Shown in pieces: positions 1 through 5,807 of a stretch of 5,807 nt of DNA (positions within the stretch are counted from its first letter, which is position 1; each line of letters opens with the position of its first letter). Under the pieces are notes generated by a model, which saw nothing but the letters and a program-made list of their open reading frames with translations, was not told where the DNA came from and did not search any database. Origin of the DNA: Acidobacteriota bacterium (lineage in GTDB: Bacteria > Acidobacteriota > Terriglobia > Versatilivoradales > Versatilivoraceae); assembly GCA_026706225.1 (NCBI GenBank), contig JAPOZE010000663.1, forward strand, positions 1 to 5,807, written 5' to 3'. A program made the translations under genes and the position numbers.

Positions 1-788
1 CCCGGATCAAGATCCGACCGAGTGTCCGTCTCGACATCTCCGACCAGGTCTTCGAACGGATGCCCCCCTTCCATGCGCCAGAAGACCGGCGGCGGGTTGT
101 GGTCAGCACCGGAATCCTCATTTGGCAGCCCCGTTACGCCAAGACCCGATTTCTGCAGTCCCTGGGACGTACCCAAGACCTCCAGACCGGCAGCTGGGGG
201 GGAGCCAGCCTCTCCCTTTCCCACAGGACACAAGGCTCGGACCGAACCTTTCCGACGCTCGCCATGCAGGTAGCCCCCCGCCTGAACCCGCGGCCCGGCA
301 TCTACCTGTTCTCCAGCTTTTTCGCAAGCTCCCGCATTGTGGAAGGGACCTGGTCAAACTTCGTCACTTCGTCCCGAATTCAGGCTTTCGTGCAGGTTTT
401 CGAGGTTCACAGCCTGGCCTTTCGCAGCAGTTATTCCGCAATCGCTCGACCCGACGACCCGGCACAGTACCTGCTCGGGCTGAACCGGGGCCTTCGCGGC
501 TATCCCCCGAGGAACTTCGACGGCCGGCAAAGGCTGCTCTTCAACCTTGAAGCCCGGCCGACGATCAAGCGGGCCCCATTCTACGTTCTGGCAGGTGCGG
601 TTTTTTTCGATGCCGGGGAGGCGTGGTACCCGGGAGAAGATATCGACCTGAAACCGGCTGCTGGAATCGGGGTGCGGATTGGATGGCCGCGGATTTACGA
701 TGCCCCGATCATGCGCGCCGACCTTGCCCGCGGACTTGCCCGGGGGGGAGTCTGGCAGCTTTCCTTCGGGATCGGTCAGTATTGGTAG
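1..788 (+). CDS. Omp85/BamA-like outer-membrane beta-barrel protein, C-terminal part (5' end outside window)
   Basis: This is the C-terminal 261 residues of a beta-barrel protein. The frame is open from the first full codon at position 3, so the ATG at 60 is internal and the true start lies to the left. Features typical of the Omp85 surface-antigen barrel are visible. There is an LRGY motif at window residues 164-167, matching the conserved (V/I)RGF/Y element of BamA-like loop L6. A strand with VFFDAGEAW follows at about 200-208. The end is alternating and aromatic, SFGIGQYW, and resembles the C-terminal beta-signal of BamA, which is read by the outer-membrane assembly machinery. Family members fold or export outer-membrane proteins, or insert lipids or adhesins. 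Which job this one does cannot be told, because the N-terminal part (where POTRA domains would lie) is missing. It converges with the cyclase gene, 25 bp from stop to stop. The family call is fairly safe; BamA versus TamA or another subfamily is open. Confidence 0.8.
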   Translation, partial: RIKIRPSVRLDISDQVFERMPPFHAPEDRRRVVVSTGILIWQPRYAKTRFLQSLGRTQDLQTGSWGGASLSLSHRTQGSDRTFPTLAMQVAPRLNPRPGIYLFSSFFASSRIVEGTWSNFVTSSRIQAFVQVFEVHSLAFRSSYSAIARPDDPAQYLLGLNRGLRGYPPRNFDGRQRLLFNLEARPTIKRAPFYVLAGAVFFDAGEAWYPGEDIDLKPAAGIGVRIGWPRIYDAPIMRADLARGLARGGVWQLSFGIGQYW

Positions 789-802
789 GAACTGCCGGGA
801 AG

Positions 803-820
803 CCGACGAATTCTCATCGG
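803..820 (-). other. Short hairpin at the junction of two convergent genes
   Basis: On the minus strand, arms CCGATGA and TCGTCGG enclose a GAAT tetraloop, giving a 7-bp stem with one G-U wobble. On the plus strand the wobble becomes a C-A mismatch, so the structure favours minus-strand RNA. The cyclase TGA stop lies in the 5' arm. No U-tract follows, so it is not a standard intrinsic terminator. It could mark or protect the 3' end of the cyclase mRNA, or be chance. Confidence 0.25.
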
Positions 821-1980
821 GTCTCGCGCACCGACAAGCGCACTTTTTCGGGAGTGACCCCCAGGATTTCCAGGGTGGTTGGATGGAGCACGTCGTCACG
901 TGAAACGGCGAAAGTCCGGCGTTTGAGCTTGACCAGCGAGGTATTACCGATCACCAGCTGGAAGTCCTCCGGACTTGCAAGCAGCAACTCCCGGCGCGGG
1001 CCGGCCACTTGCACCTCCACCATGTCCGGATCCACCCCTTCCAGGACATAGCCCTCCGGCATCCCCTTCACCACCACCGGAACCGGGAGGGTGACTTGAT
1101 CAACGGTCGAGCCGGGCACAAGCACCGTCCAGCTGGCCAGGGCCAAGGCAAAGGCGACGACTGCTTCCAGCCCCCGGCGCCAAAGCTGAGGCCATTTTTG
1201 GCGGCCTGGACCCAATCCGGAGCGCGGGCCGAGTTTCGCCAGATGCCCGCGCAGGACGTCGATCAGGTGTTCTGGATCATCGAGAACCTGCAGTTTTCCG
1301 GCACTGGCTACCGCTATCGTTCCACGCTCCTCCGACACCACCACGCACAGCGCATCGCAGCGTTCTGCCAGCCCCCGTGCTGCGGCATGCCGCGTACCAC
1401 CTGGTCCCAAGTGGGGGTGATCTTCCGAAATCGGGAGGAGAGCGGAGAAGCGTCCCAGACGGTCCCCCTGAACGAGAACCGCGCCGTCGTGGCCAGGTGA
1501 CCGGGGATCGAAAATACTGAGGAGAAGTTCCTCGCTGATGGCAGCGTCGAGGGGTATGCCCCCGTGCAGATGGCGTTCAACCGGCTCGCGGCCCGGAACG
1601 ACCACGAGCGCGCCGATGTGCATCCGGGCCAGGCGCAACAAGGCCCCGGCCAGGGTGGAAATTCCATCGGTCCGGGTACGGGCCGGACGGCGGCGCAGCC
1701 CGAACACGGCAATCTGCTCGAAAAGCCGCCGCAGATCGTCCTGGAATACCACCACCAGCAGGATGACCACCACTGCGAAGAAGCCCTGGAAAAACCACGC
1801 GGTCAGCTGCAATTCCAGCTGCAGGGCAAGTAGATAGAACGCGCCCAGGAAACCCAGACCCAGAAGCGCCAGACCGGCATGGACGCGACGGGCCCAGGCC
1901 ATCAAAGCCCAGAGCAGCAGGCTCACCACCCCAACATCAGCAATCTCGTCCCAACCTATCTCGAGCAGTGAGCCCAACAT
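814..1980 (-). CDS. cdaA: Membrane diadenylate cyclase (CdaA/DacA type) fused to a C-terminal YbbR (CdaR-like) domain
   Basis: A 388-residue protein predicted to make c-di-AMP from two ATP at the cytoplasmic membrane. Three hydrophobic helices (about 16-29, 36-55, 61-80) lead into VVFQDDLRR, the counterpart of the FQPELRR segment that follows the helices in CdaA. The DAC (DisA_N) domain spans about 100-245, with GHDGA (DGA at 165-167), LLPIS (181-185), GTRHAAARGL (195-204) and VSEERG (215-220). A fourth helix at about 271-289 is followed by one YbbR domain (about 290-386), recognisable by VDQVTLPVPV, GMPEGY, VEVQVAGPR and VTPEKVRLSV. CdaA alone is about 270 residues, and CdaR is a separate multi-YbbR protein in Firmicutes, so this is a fusion with only one YbbR unit. 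The topology places the cyclase inside the cell and YbbR outside the inner membrane. Oddity: the usual RHR motif reads RHA (197-199). The ATG at 1980 is the first possible start, because an in-frame TGA lies 6 nt upstream of it. Its Shine-Dalgarno is weak (CGGAA, about 10 nt upstream) and no clear promoter was found. Confidence 0.92.
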   Translation of the reverse strand: MLGSLLEIGWDEIADVGVVSLLLWALMAWARRVHAGLALLGLGFLGAFYLLALQLELQLTAWFFQGFFAVVVILLVVVFQDDLRRLFEQIAVFGLRRRPARTRTDGISTLAGALLRLARMHIGALVVVPGREPVERHLHGGIPLDAAISEELLLSIFDPRSPGHDGAVLVQGDRLGRFSALLPISEDHPHLGPGGTRHAAARGLAERCDALCVVVSEERGTIAVASAGKLQVLDDPEHLIDVLRGHLAKLGPRSGLGPGRQKWPQLWRRGLEAVVAFALALASWTVLVPGSTVDQVTLPVPVVVKGMPEGYVLEGVDPDMVEVQVAGPRRELLLASPEDFQLVIGNTSLVKLKRRTFAVSRDDVLHPTTLEILGVTPEKVRLSVRETR

Positions 1981-2133
1981 GCAACATCATTTCCGCAGGA
2001 AAGAGCCACGGAACTCGCGGTGAATCAGAGGGAACCAAGCCGCGGGAAGGAAGTGCTCCCCCTCTCGACGAATGCTGAACCGGAAGGCGCGCCGGAAAGC
2101 TTCTTCCCTCGCATGCAGGGAGGTTGTCGCGTT

Positions 2134-2157
2134 GAAGGAAGGGGGGAGGAAGAGAGG
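2134..2157. repeat. 24-nt homopurine/homopyrimidine tract
   Basis: The plus strand is A/G only for 24 bases and includes a run of six G. The minus strand is correspondingly all C/T and starts six bases downstream of the U-run of the porin terminator. It lies between the porin terminator and the cyclase gene, in the leader if the cyclase is transcribed from close to that terminator. Its role is unknown. Confidence 0.55.
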
Positions 2158-2162
2158 TATGG

Positions 2163-2200
2163 AAAAGGCGCCCACGACCTCGGTTGTCGTGGACGCCCTC
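2163..2200 (-). terminator. Rho-independent terminator of the OmpA-type porin gene
   Basis: In minus-strand RNA, arms GGCGUCCACGAC (from 2197-2186) and GUCGUGGGCGCC (from 2178-2167) pair over 12 bp with a single U-G wobble around a 7-nt loop, and UUUU follows at once (2166-2163). The same stem on the plus strand has a C-A mismatch and no T-run after it, so the direction is clear. It lies about 30 nt past the porin stop codon and should separate the porin transcript from the cyclase gene. Confidence 0.85.
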
Positions 2201-2227
2201 ATTACCGCAACAGACAAAAAGAAGTGC

Positions 2228-3295
2228 TTACTCGGAGATGATAATCTCCACGCGGCGATTTTGCCGGCGCCCATCCTTGGTGGCGTTGCTGGCGACCGGT
2301 TCACTCTCACCCTTGGATTCGACACTCATGCGTCCGTTTTCGATCCCCCTGGACATCAGGTACTTCTGGACCGAAGCCGCCCGCCTCATGCCCAGCCTGG
2401 AATTGTACCAGGCGTTGCCGGTACTGTCGGTGTGGCCGCGCAGCAGCACCCCCATCTCCGGTTGCCCTTCCAGATCCATCGCAACCTCGTCGAGAATCCC
2501 CTTGGCTCCATCGGAGAGTTTCGAAGAGTTCAGGGCAAACAGAACCACTCTGGGAGCCGGGATTTCCATCTCGGGCTCCTCAACGACCTCTTCCATCGGG
2601 GGGGCCGGTTCCGGGGCCGGTTCCTCGACAGGGGGAGGAGCCACCGGTTCGGGCATGGGAGCGACCGGGACCGGCGGCGGACCGAAGCTGCCGAGGGTCA
2701 GCCCCACCCTGCCTTGCAGGGAGGCGTCGTTCCCTCCCTCTTCCACCGCGTTGACGGCATCGCTGAGGGCCATCTCATACCCTATGCTGACCTCCAGGGC
2801 GAGATTGTCCGAAAGTTTGTACTGGATTCCCGTGCCCAATGGAATCATCGGAACCGAGCCGATGACGTCCAGTCCAGGGGTGCGCAAGGGGGAAATCTCG
2901 GGTTGATCCCAGTCGTAACGAATCAGGCCAACGCCCCCGAACAGGAACATGTTCCAATCACTCCGGGTGATCGGGCTGAACAGCAGGCGGCCGCTGACGG
3001 TCGCCACATCGGTTGCGGAATCGGTGGCCAGGAAGCGCTCGAATCCCCCGTTGAGCTCGAACTGCCAGTTCGGCAACAGACCCCGCCTCAAATAGGCAGT
3101 CCCCTGCAGGCCCATCTGGTTCTCCAACTCGGTAATGGGTAAAAGGCCTCCCGCGCCGCCTCCGGCGGTGACACCTGCCGTCCCGCCTGGATCGAACTGG
3201 GCCGGGGCGGGCGATGCCCATATCAAACCACCCGCGATGAGCGCGAGGACCGCGAGTGAAACCTGCTGAAACGGGTGCGTGATTTTCATTTCCAT
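2228..3295 (-). CDS. OmpA-family outer-membrane protein: beta-barrel plus peptidoglycan-binding domain
   Basis: A 355-residue protein that probably ties the outer membrane to peptidoglycan. It has a signal peptide of about 32 residues (basic start, hydrophobic core, likely cut after APA at 30-32 before QFD). A Gly-rich segment follows, then a small beta-barrel region at about 55-203 with alternating strands such as WQFELNGGF and LALEVSIGYEM. A Pro/Glu-rich hinge lies at about 206-248, and an OmpA C-terminal domain at about 249-354. This domain carries LRGHTDSTG and an NSRLGMRRA segment (298-306). D290 and R305 sit 15 residues apart, like the Asp/Arg pair that binds diaminopimelate in OmpA proteins, and GRRQNRRVEI completes the domain. 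The usual Ser of the NxxLSxxRA motif is Gly here. AAGGA lies 6 nt upstream of the ATG, and a second in-frame ATG at codon 3 is also possible. The gene has its own promoter and terminator. The family is secure; the barrel's solute or receptor role is not known. Confidence 0.93.
   Translation of the reverse strand: MEMKITHPFQQVSLAVLALIAGGLIWASPAPAQFDPGGTAGVTAGGGAGGLLPITELENQMGLQGTAYLRRGLLPNWQFELNGGFERFLATDSATDVATVSGRLLFSPITRSDWNMFLFGGVGLIRYDWDQPEISPLRTPGLDVIGSVPMIPLGTGIQYKLSDNLALEVSIGYEMALSDAVNAVEEGGNDASLQGRVGLTLGSFGPPPVPVAPMPEPVAPPPVEEPAPEPAPPMEEVVEEPEMEIPAPRVVLFALNSSKLSDGAKGILDEVAMDLEGQPEMGVLLRGHTDSTGNAWYNSRLGMRRAASVQKYLMSRGIENGRMSVESKGESEPVASNATKDGRRQNRRVEIIISE
2601..2624. repeat. Perfect 12-nt tandem duplication in the porin hinge
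   Basis: The 12-mer GGGGCCGGTTCC occurs twice in direct succession. On the minus strand it encodes the repeated Glu-Pro-Ala-Pro part of the porin's hinge. Length changes here would stay in frame and alter only the spacing between barrel and peptidoglycan-binding domain. Confidence 0.8.
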
Positions 3296-3301
3296 TCTCT
3301 T

Positions 3302-3306
3302 TCCTT
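3302..3306 (-). promoter_or_regulatory. Ribosome binding site of the porin gene
   Basis: AAGGA on the minus strand with 6 nt before the ATG at 3295. This is the clearest Shine-Dalgarno in the window and supports this start over downstream alternatives. Confidence 0.75.
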
Positions 3307-3330
3307 ATGTAGAGGATGCCTACGTCCTTA

Positions 3331-3361
3331 ATTATAACGGAGATCAGTTAATTTGGCGCAA
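3331..3361 (-). promoter_or_regulatory. Predicted sigma-70-type promoter of the porin gene
   Basis: On the minus strand a perfect TATAAT (3336-3331) stands in a short AT-rich stretch that contrasts with the surrounding GC-rich DNA. A weak -35 candidate, TTGCGC (3361-3356), lies at a rather long spacing of 19 nt. Transcription would begin about 28 nt before the ATG, leaving a short leader that contains the AAGGA site. The -10 is convincing; the -35 is uncertain. Confidence 0.6.
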
Positions 3362-3395
3362 GTAAATTTCGTGTGCCGTCGAAAAACCAGGGCAC

Positions 3396-3413
3396 GAGAC
3401 GGCTCACCGCCTC
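3396..3413 (-). terminator. Weak candidate terminator after the TonB receptor gene
   Basis: On the minus strand, arms GAGGCGG and CCGTCTC pair (one G-U) around a TGAG loop, about 30 nt past the receptor stop codon. A T5 run follows, but only about 9 nt after the stem, so the geometry is poor for an intrinsic terminator. An alternative weaker fold pairs GCCGTC with the GACGGC further downstream. The region may be the receptor's 3' end, but this is tentative. Confidence 0.3.
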
Positions 3414-3441
3414 TTTTGCCAGCGATTTTTTTTCTGTCGAC

Positions 3442-5807
3442 CTACAGATCAAGACTCAGACGTCCATAGTAGAACCCGCCATTTGCGCCGAACTGGGTGA
3501 CCCGCCGGCTGTACAGAAAGCCTCGAGAGCCGATGTTGGTCTCTTTCCGGTGCTCGTCCGGGAAGGTATTCAACAGGTTGTTGGCCCCCCCGGACAAGCG
3601 CACACCCGGGAAAACCTCGCAGGCAACATCCAGGTCGATGAGGGTCTTGCCCCCGAAGGTCTCGTCGTGATCCTCGTTTGTCGGCTTGTATTCAACTGAG
3701 CCGTAGTAGGTTGCAGCCGCCAGGATGCCGACACGGTTCAGGTTGTAGCGAGCCGACAGGTTGAACTTGCTCCCCGGCAAGGAGTCCTCGAAGCGGTTCC
3801 GTTCCTCGCGGTTGAACAGGGTGCTCCTGATGACTCCGCGTTCGGAGTCGTTCGGAGTCCGGCCATTCGCCTGCCGGAAGGCGGCGATGAGTTCCTCGGG
3901 GATGTTGATCGCGTCGACAGAGGTGCCGGACAGGCTGGCCGCGGCGGAAAGGGTCAGCGCCCCGGTCCCCGCGCCCGCGCCCGCGCCGTACGAGGCAACG
4001 AGATCCACCCCACTGCTGGAAGTATTCACCGCGTTGGCGAAAAACTGGGCCTGGGTCACCCCGGCTCCCCGGAACGGCTCGAGAATTGCGCCGAACGCAT
4101 CGTTGCTTGCGGAGAAGCGGCTGGTCAGCACGATACGGTCGTCAATGGAGATGCTGTAGAAATCGGCGCTGATCGAGAGATTCCTCCAGGGACGGGCGGT
4201 AATTCCCCCGCTGAGGTTGACCGACGTCTCGGCAGCCAAACGCCCAATGCCGAATTCCCTGGCGACGGCGCTCCGGTTGTTGGCGGTGAGCACCTCCCTC
4301 GGGACCAGTTCGCCGGTCTCCTCGTCCGCCACGAACTGCGTGCTTACACTGTTGAACCAGACCTGGTGCAGCGACGGGGCGCGGAAGCCGTTGCTTGCGG
4401 TGGCCCGCACTGCCAGCCTGTTGTGCAATCCCAGCCGCATTGCCAGCTTGCCGTTGGCCGTGCTGCCAAAGTCTCTGAACTGCTCGAAACGACCCCCGAC
4501 ATCCAATGTCAGCCTTTCGGAAATCTGGTTCTCCAGGCCTGCATAGGCGCTGATGCTGTTGCGGAAGCGGTCCATCTCGTTGGCGGGCCGGAATCCGCCG
4601 AAGACTTGGGATCCTGCCGCCTTCAGACTGCCGCTGGCGGTGGTATCGTAGTCGACGCCGGCCGTCAGTCTGGCGATATCGCCCGGGTCTCCATTACCCA
4701 AGGAATAGGACTCGAACTGGCCGGCCTCGATCCGGTAGTTCTCGACGCGGAATTCACCCCCCAGGACCAAGGTCGCTCTTTCGACCACTTCGAGCTTCAG
4801 GGGGCGCACCAGGTCGAAATTGCCCGAAGTCTGACTGAAACCGAGACGCCCGGCATCGAAGGAAACCGGGCTGGCGGCCCCCATGGAGGCGTTGTTGGTG
4901 TTCTCGATGTTCCACTGAAAGCTGTTGCCCCCTTGGGTCAAACTGAAATCGATGTCCCAGGCACCCTTGGCCCCGCGCACTCCGGCGCTGAAGGAGCGGT
5001 CCTCGATATCCGGATTGATCTGGGGCAGGAAGCCGTTGGGGTAGAGTTCGAACACCACCCTCTCCGGCTGGCTGCCCGGAAGGCGGTAAAACCCGGTGGC
5101 CTTGCCCCTGCGGTACGACAGTCCCCCGAAGCTGTAGAGCTGGGCTCCACCCCCCAGCGGATACACGGCGTTGTAGAAGCTCGCGCCAACCGTGGCCTTG
5201 CTCTGGCCGATCTTCATATTGAATGCGTCTCTCGGCAGGCCGTTCTCATGGAGCCACGTAGTGTCGGTTCCGGTGTAGTGGCCCCCGCGGGCGGTGCGGC
5301 CGCGATCGAAAAATTCCCCGGTCACGTTGATGAAGCCCCCGTTCTCCAGGGCAAGACCGTAGTTCACGTCAGTCTTGACCTGGTCGCCGTCCCCTTCCCC
5401 CGTGGTGCCCATCAAGCTGTTGAGTTGGAGGCTCTCCGTGTTCTCCTTGAGAACGATATTGATTACCCCTGCTATGGCGTCGGAGCCGTACTGGGCCGCG
5501 GCCCCGTCGCGCAGAATCTCGATGCGCTCGACCGCAGCCTTGGGAATGGCATTGAGGTCCACCCCCACGGTACCCCGGCCGAAGGTGCCGTTGACATGCA
5601 CCAGGGCGCTGGAGTGACGCCGCTTGCCGTTGACGAGCACCAGCACCTGGTCGGGACCGAGGCCGCGAAGGCTGGCCGGGTTGATGTGATCGCTGCCGTC
5701 GGCAATGCTCTGGTGGGAGGCGTTGAAGGAGGGGGCAAGCTGGCGCAGGGTCTGGTTGATCTCGGTTTCGCCGGATTGGCGTATCTCGCTCTCCGACAGG
5801 ACATCCA
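3442..5807 (-). CDS. TonB-dependent outer-membrane receptor (5' end outside window)
   Basis: At least 787 residues of a TonB-dependent transporter, which takes up a ligand (often an iron chelate, cobalamin or glycan) across the outer membrane using energy from TonB-ExbB-ExbD. The frame stays open to the right edge, so the GTG at 5646 is an internal Val within GPDQVLVLVNGKRRH, not the start. Signal peptide and TonB box are outside the window. The plug domain is clear: LRGLGPDQVLVLVNG (about 46-60) and ERIEILRDGAAAQYGSDAIA (about 93-112), followed by GVINIVLK. The rest is the 22-strand-type barrel, with a region around DLDVACEVFPGVRLSGGANNL near the C-terminus that matches the usual final-strand motif. 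The protein ends YYGRLSLDL, with Leu last where an aromatic residue is commonest. The plug wording (VNGKRRHSSALVHVNG) marks a widespread subgroup of receptors, but the substrate cannot be read from sequence. The stop lies 146 bp before the porin start. Confidence 0.93.
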   Translation of the reverse strand, partial: DVLSESEIRQSGETEINQTLRQLAPSFNASHQSIADGSDHINPASLRGLGPDQVLVLVNGKRRHSSALVHVNGTFGRGTVGVDLNAIPKAAVERIEILRDGAAAQYGSDAIAGVINIVLKENTESLQLNSLMGTTGEGDGDQVKTDVNYGLALENGGFINVTGEFFDRGRTARGGHYTGTDTTWLHENGLPRDAFNMKIGQSKATVGASFYNAVYPLGGGAQLYSFGGLSYRRGKATGFYRLPGSQPERVVFELYPNGFLPQINPDIEDRSFSAGVRGAKGAWDIDFSLTQGGNSFQWNIENTNNASMGAASPVSFDAGRLGFSQTSGNFDLVRPLKLEVVERATLVLGGEFRVENYRIEAGQFESYSLGNGDPGDIARLTAGVDYDTTASGSLKAAGSQVFGGFRPANEMDRFRNSISAYAGLENQISERLTLDVGGRFEQFRDFGSTANGKLAMRLGLHNRLAVRATASNGFRAPSLHQVWFNSVSTQFVADEETGELVPREVLTANNRSAVAREFGIGRLAAETSVNLSGGITARPWRNLSISADFYSISIDDRIVLTSRFSASNDAFGAILEPFRGAGVTQAQFFANAVNTSSSGVDLVASYGAGAGAGTGALTLSAAASLSGTSVDAINIPEELIAAFRQANGRTPNDSERGVIRSTLFNREERNRFEDSLPGSKFNLSARYNLNRVGILAAATYYGSVEYKPTNEDHDETFGGKTLIDLDVACEVFPGVRLSGGANNLLNTFPDEHRKETNIGSRGFLYSRRVTQFGANGGFYYGRLSLDL
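3971..3987. repeat. Short GCGCCC hexamer repeat inside the receptor gene
   Basis: Nearly three copies of GCGCCC lie in a row. On the minus strand they encode alternating Gly-Ala (SYGAGAGAGTGAL) within the barrel region. Because the unit is six bases, slippage would add or remove Gly-Ala pairs without breaking the frame. Confidence 0.6.

Larger units (their letters stand above)
1981..2227. other. Intergenic region between the porin and cyclase genes
   Basis: This gap of about 250 bp holds the porin terminator, then a 24-nt homopurine run, then about 130 bp leading to the cyclase start. A GGCGCGCC palindrome lies at about 2087-2094. I searched the minus strand for a -35/-10 pair that could drive the cyclase and found no good match. 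Open frames across it on both strands lack a credible start or any recognisable protein family. Confidence 0.5.

Noticed and set aside
60..62. ATG as the start of the Omp85-like gene
   Set aside because: The frame remains open to the left edge with sensible barrel-like sequence, and the family needs a much longer N-terminal part.
354..899. A 181-codon minus-strand frame opposite the Omp85-like gene and overlapping the cyclase 3' end
   Set aside because: It overlaps two recognisable genes in other frames and its translation has no domain or membrane pattern.
2105..2121. Near-palindrome around GCATGC with TCCCT/AGGGA flanks as an operator
   Set aside because: The arms are offset by one base and it lies far from any recognisable promoter, so it is too weak to call.
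2020..2241. A 73-codon plus-strand frame across the intergenic region
   Set aside because: It runs through the terminator stem and homopurine tract, has a biased Glu/Gly/Arg composition and lacks a good ribosome binding site.
2072..3142. A 356-codon plus-strand frame opposite the porin gene
   Set aside because: It is antisense to a well-supported OmpA-family gene, has His/Arg/Gln-rich low-complexity translation without any family signature, and results from the porin's GC-rich codon use.
5644..5646. GTG as a start codon for the TonB receptor
   Set aside because: The frame is open upstream to the window edge and those 53 codons encode the expected plug residues, so the GTG is an internal valine.
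5472..5804. A 110-codon minus-strand frame beginning with ATG near the right edge
   Set aside because: It is a shifted frame of the TonB plug region; the real frame encodes LRGLGPDQV and continues past the edge.

Overview
The window is GC-rich DNA from a diderm (Gram-negative-type) bacterium. It carries four protein genes, and three of them encode outer-membrane proteins: an Omp85/BamA-like barrel, an OmpA-type porin with a peptidoglycan-binding domain, and a TonB-dependent receptor. The fourth is a membrane-bound diadenylate cyclase that makes c-di-AMP. Having CdaA-type c-di-AMP synthesis together with TonB and OmpA proteins at high GC would fit groups such as Acidobacteriota, Gemmatimonadota or the former Deltaproteobacteria. 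The sequence alone does not settle the phylum.

Layout: 1-788 (+) is the 3' end of the Omp85-like gene, cut by the left edge. It runs head-on into 814-1980 (-), the diadenylate cyclase, with only 25 bp between the two stop codons. From 1981 to 2227 there is no convincing gene. This stretch holds a strong minus-strand terminator (about 2163-2200) for the porin gene and a 24-nt homopurine tract. 2228-3295 (-) is the OmpA-type porin, with a clear ribosome binding site and a perfect TATAAT -10 box. 3442-5807 (-) is the TonB-dependent receptor, cut at its 5' end by the right edge.

The three minus-strand genes point the same way, but the porin has its own promoter and terminator, so they are probably separate transcription units. 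No RNA gene, mobile element or CRISPR array is visible.

The most interesting gene is the cyclase. It joins a CdaA-like part (three N-terminal membrane helices plus a DAC domain) to a fourth membrane helix and one YbbR domain. In Firmicutes the YbbR protein CdaR is a separate gene product that regulates CdaA. Here sensor and enzyme appear to be one polypeptide. The second DAC signature also reads RHA instead of the usual RHR. The usual cdaA neighbours (the cdaR and glmM genes of Firmicutes) are absent from the window. Its neighbours instead encode outer-membrane proteins.
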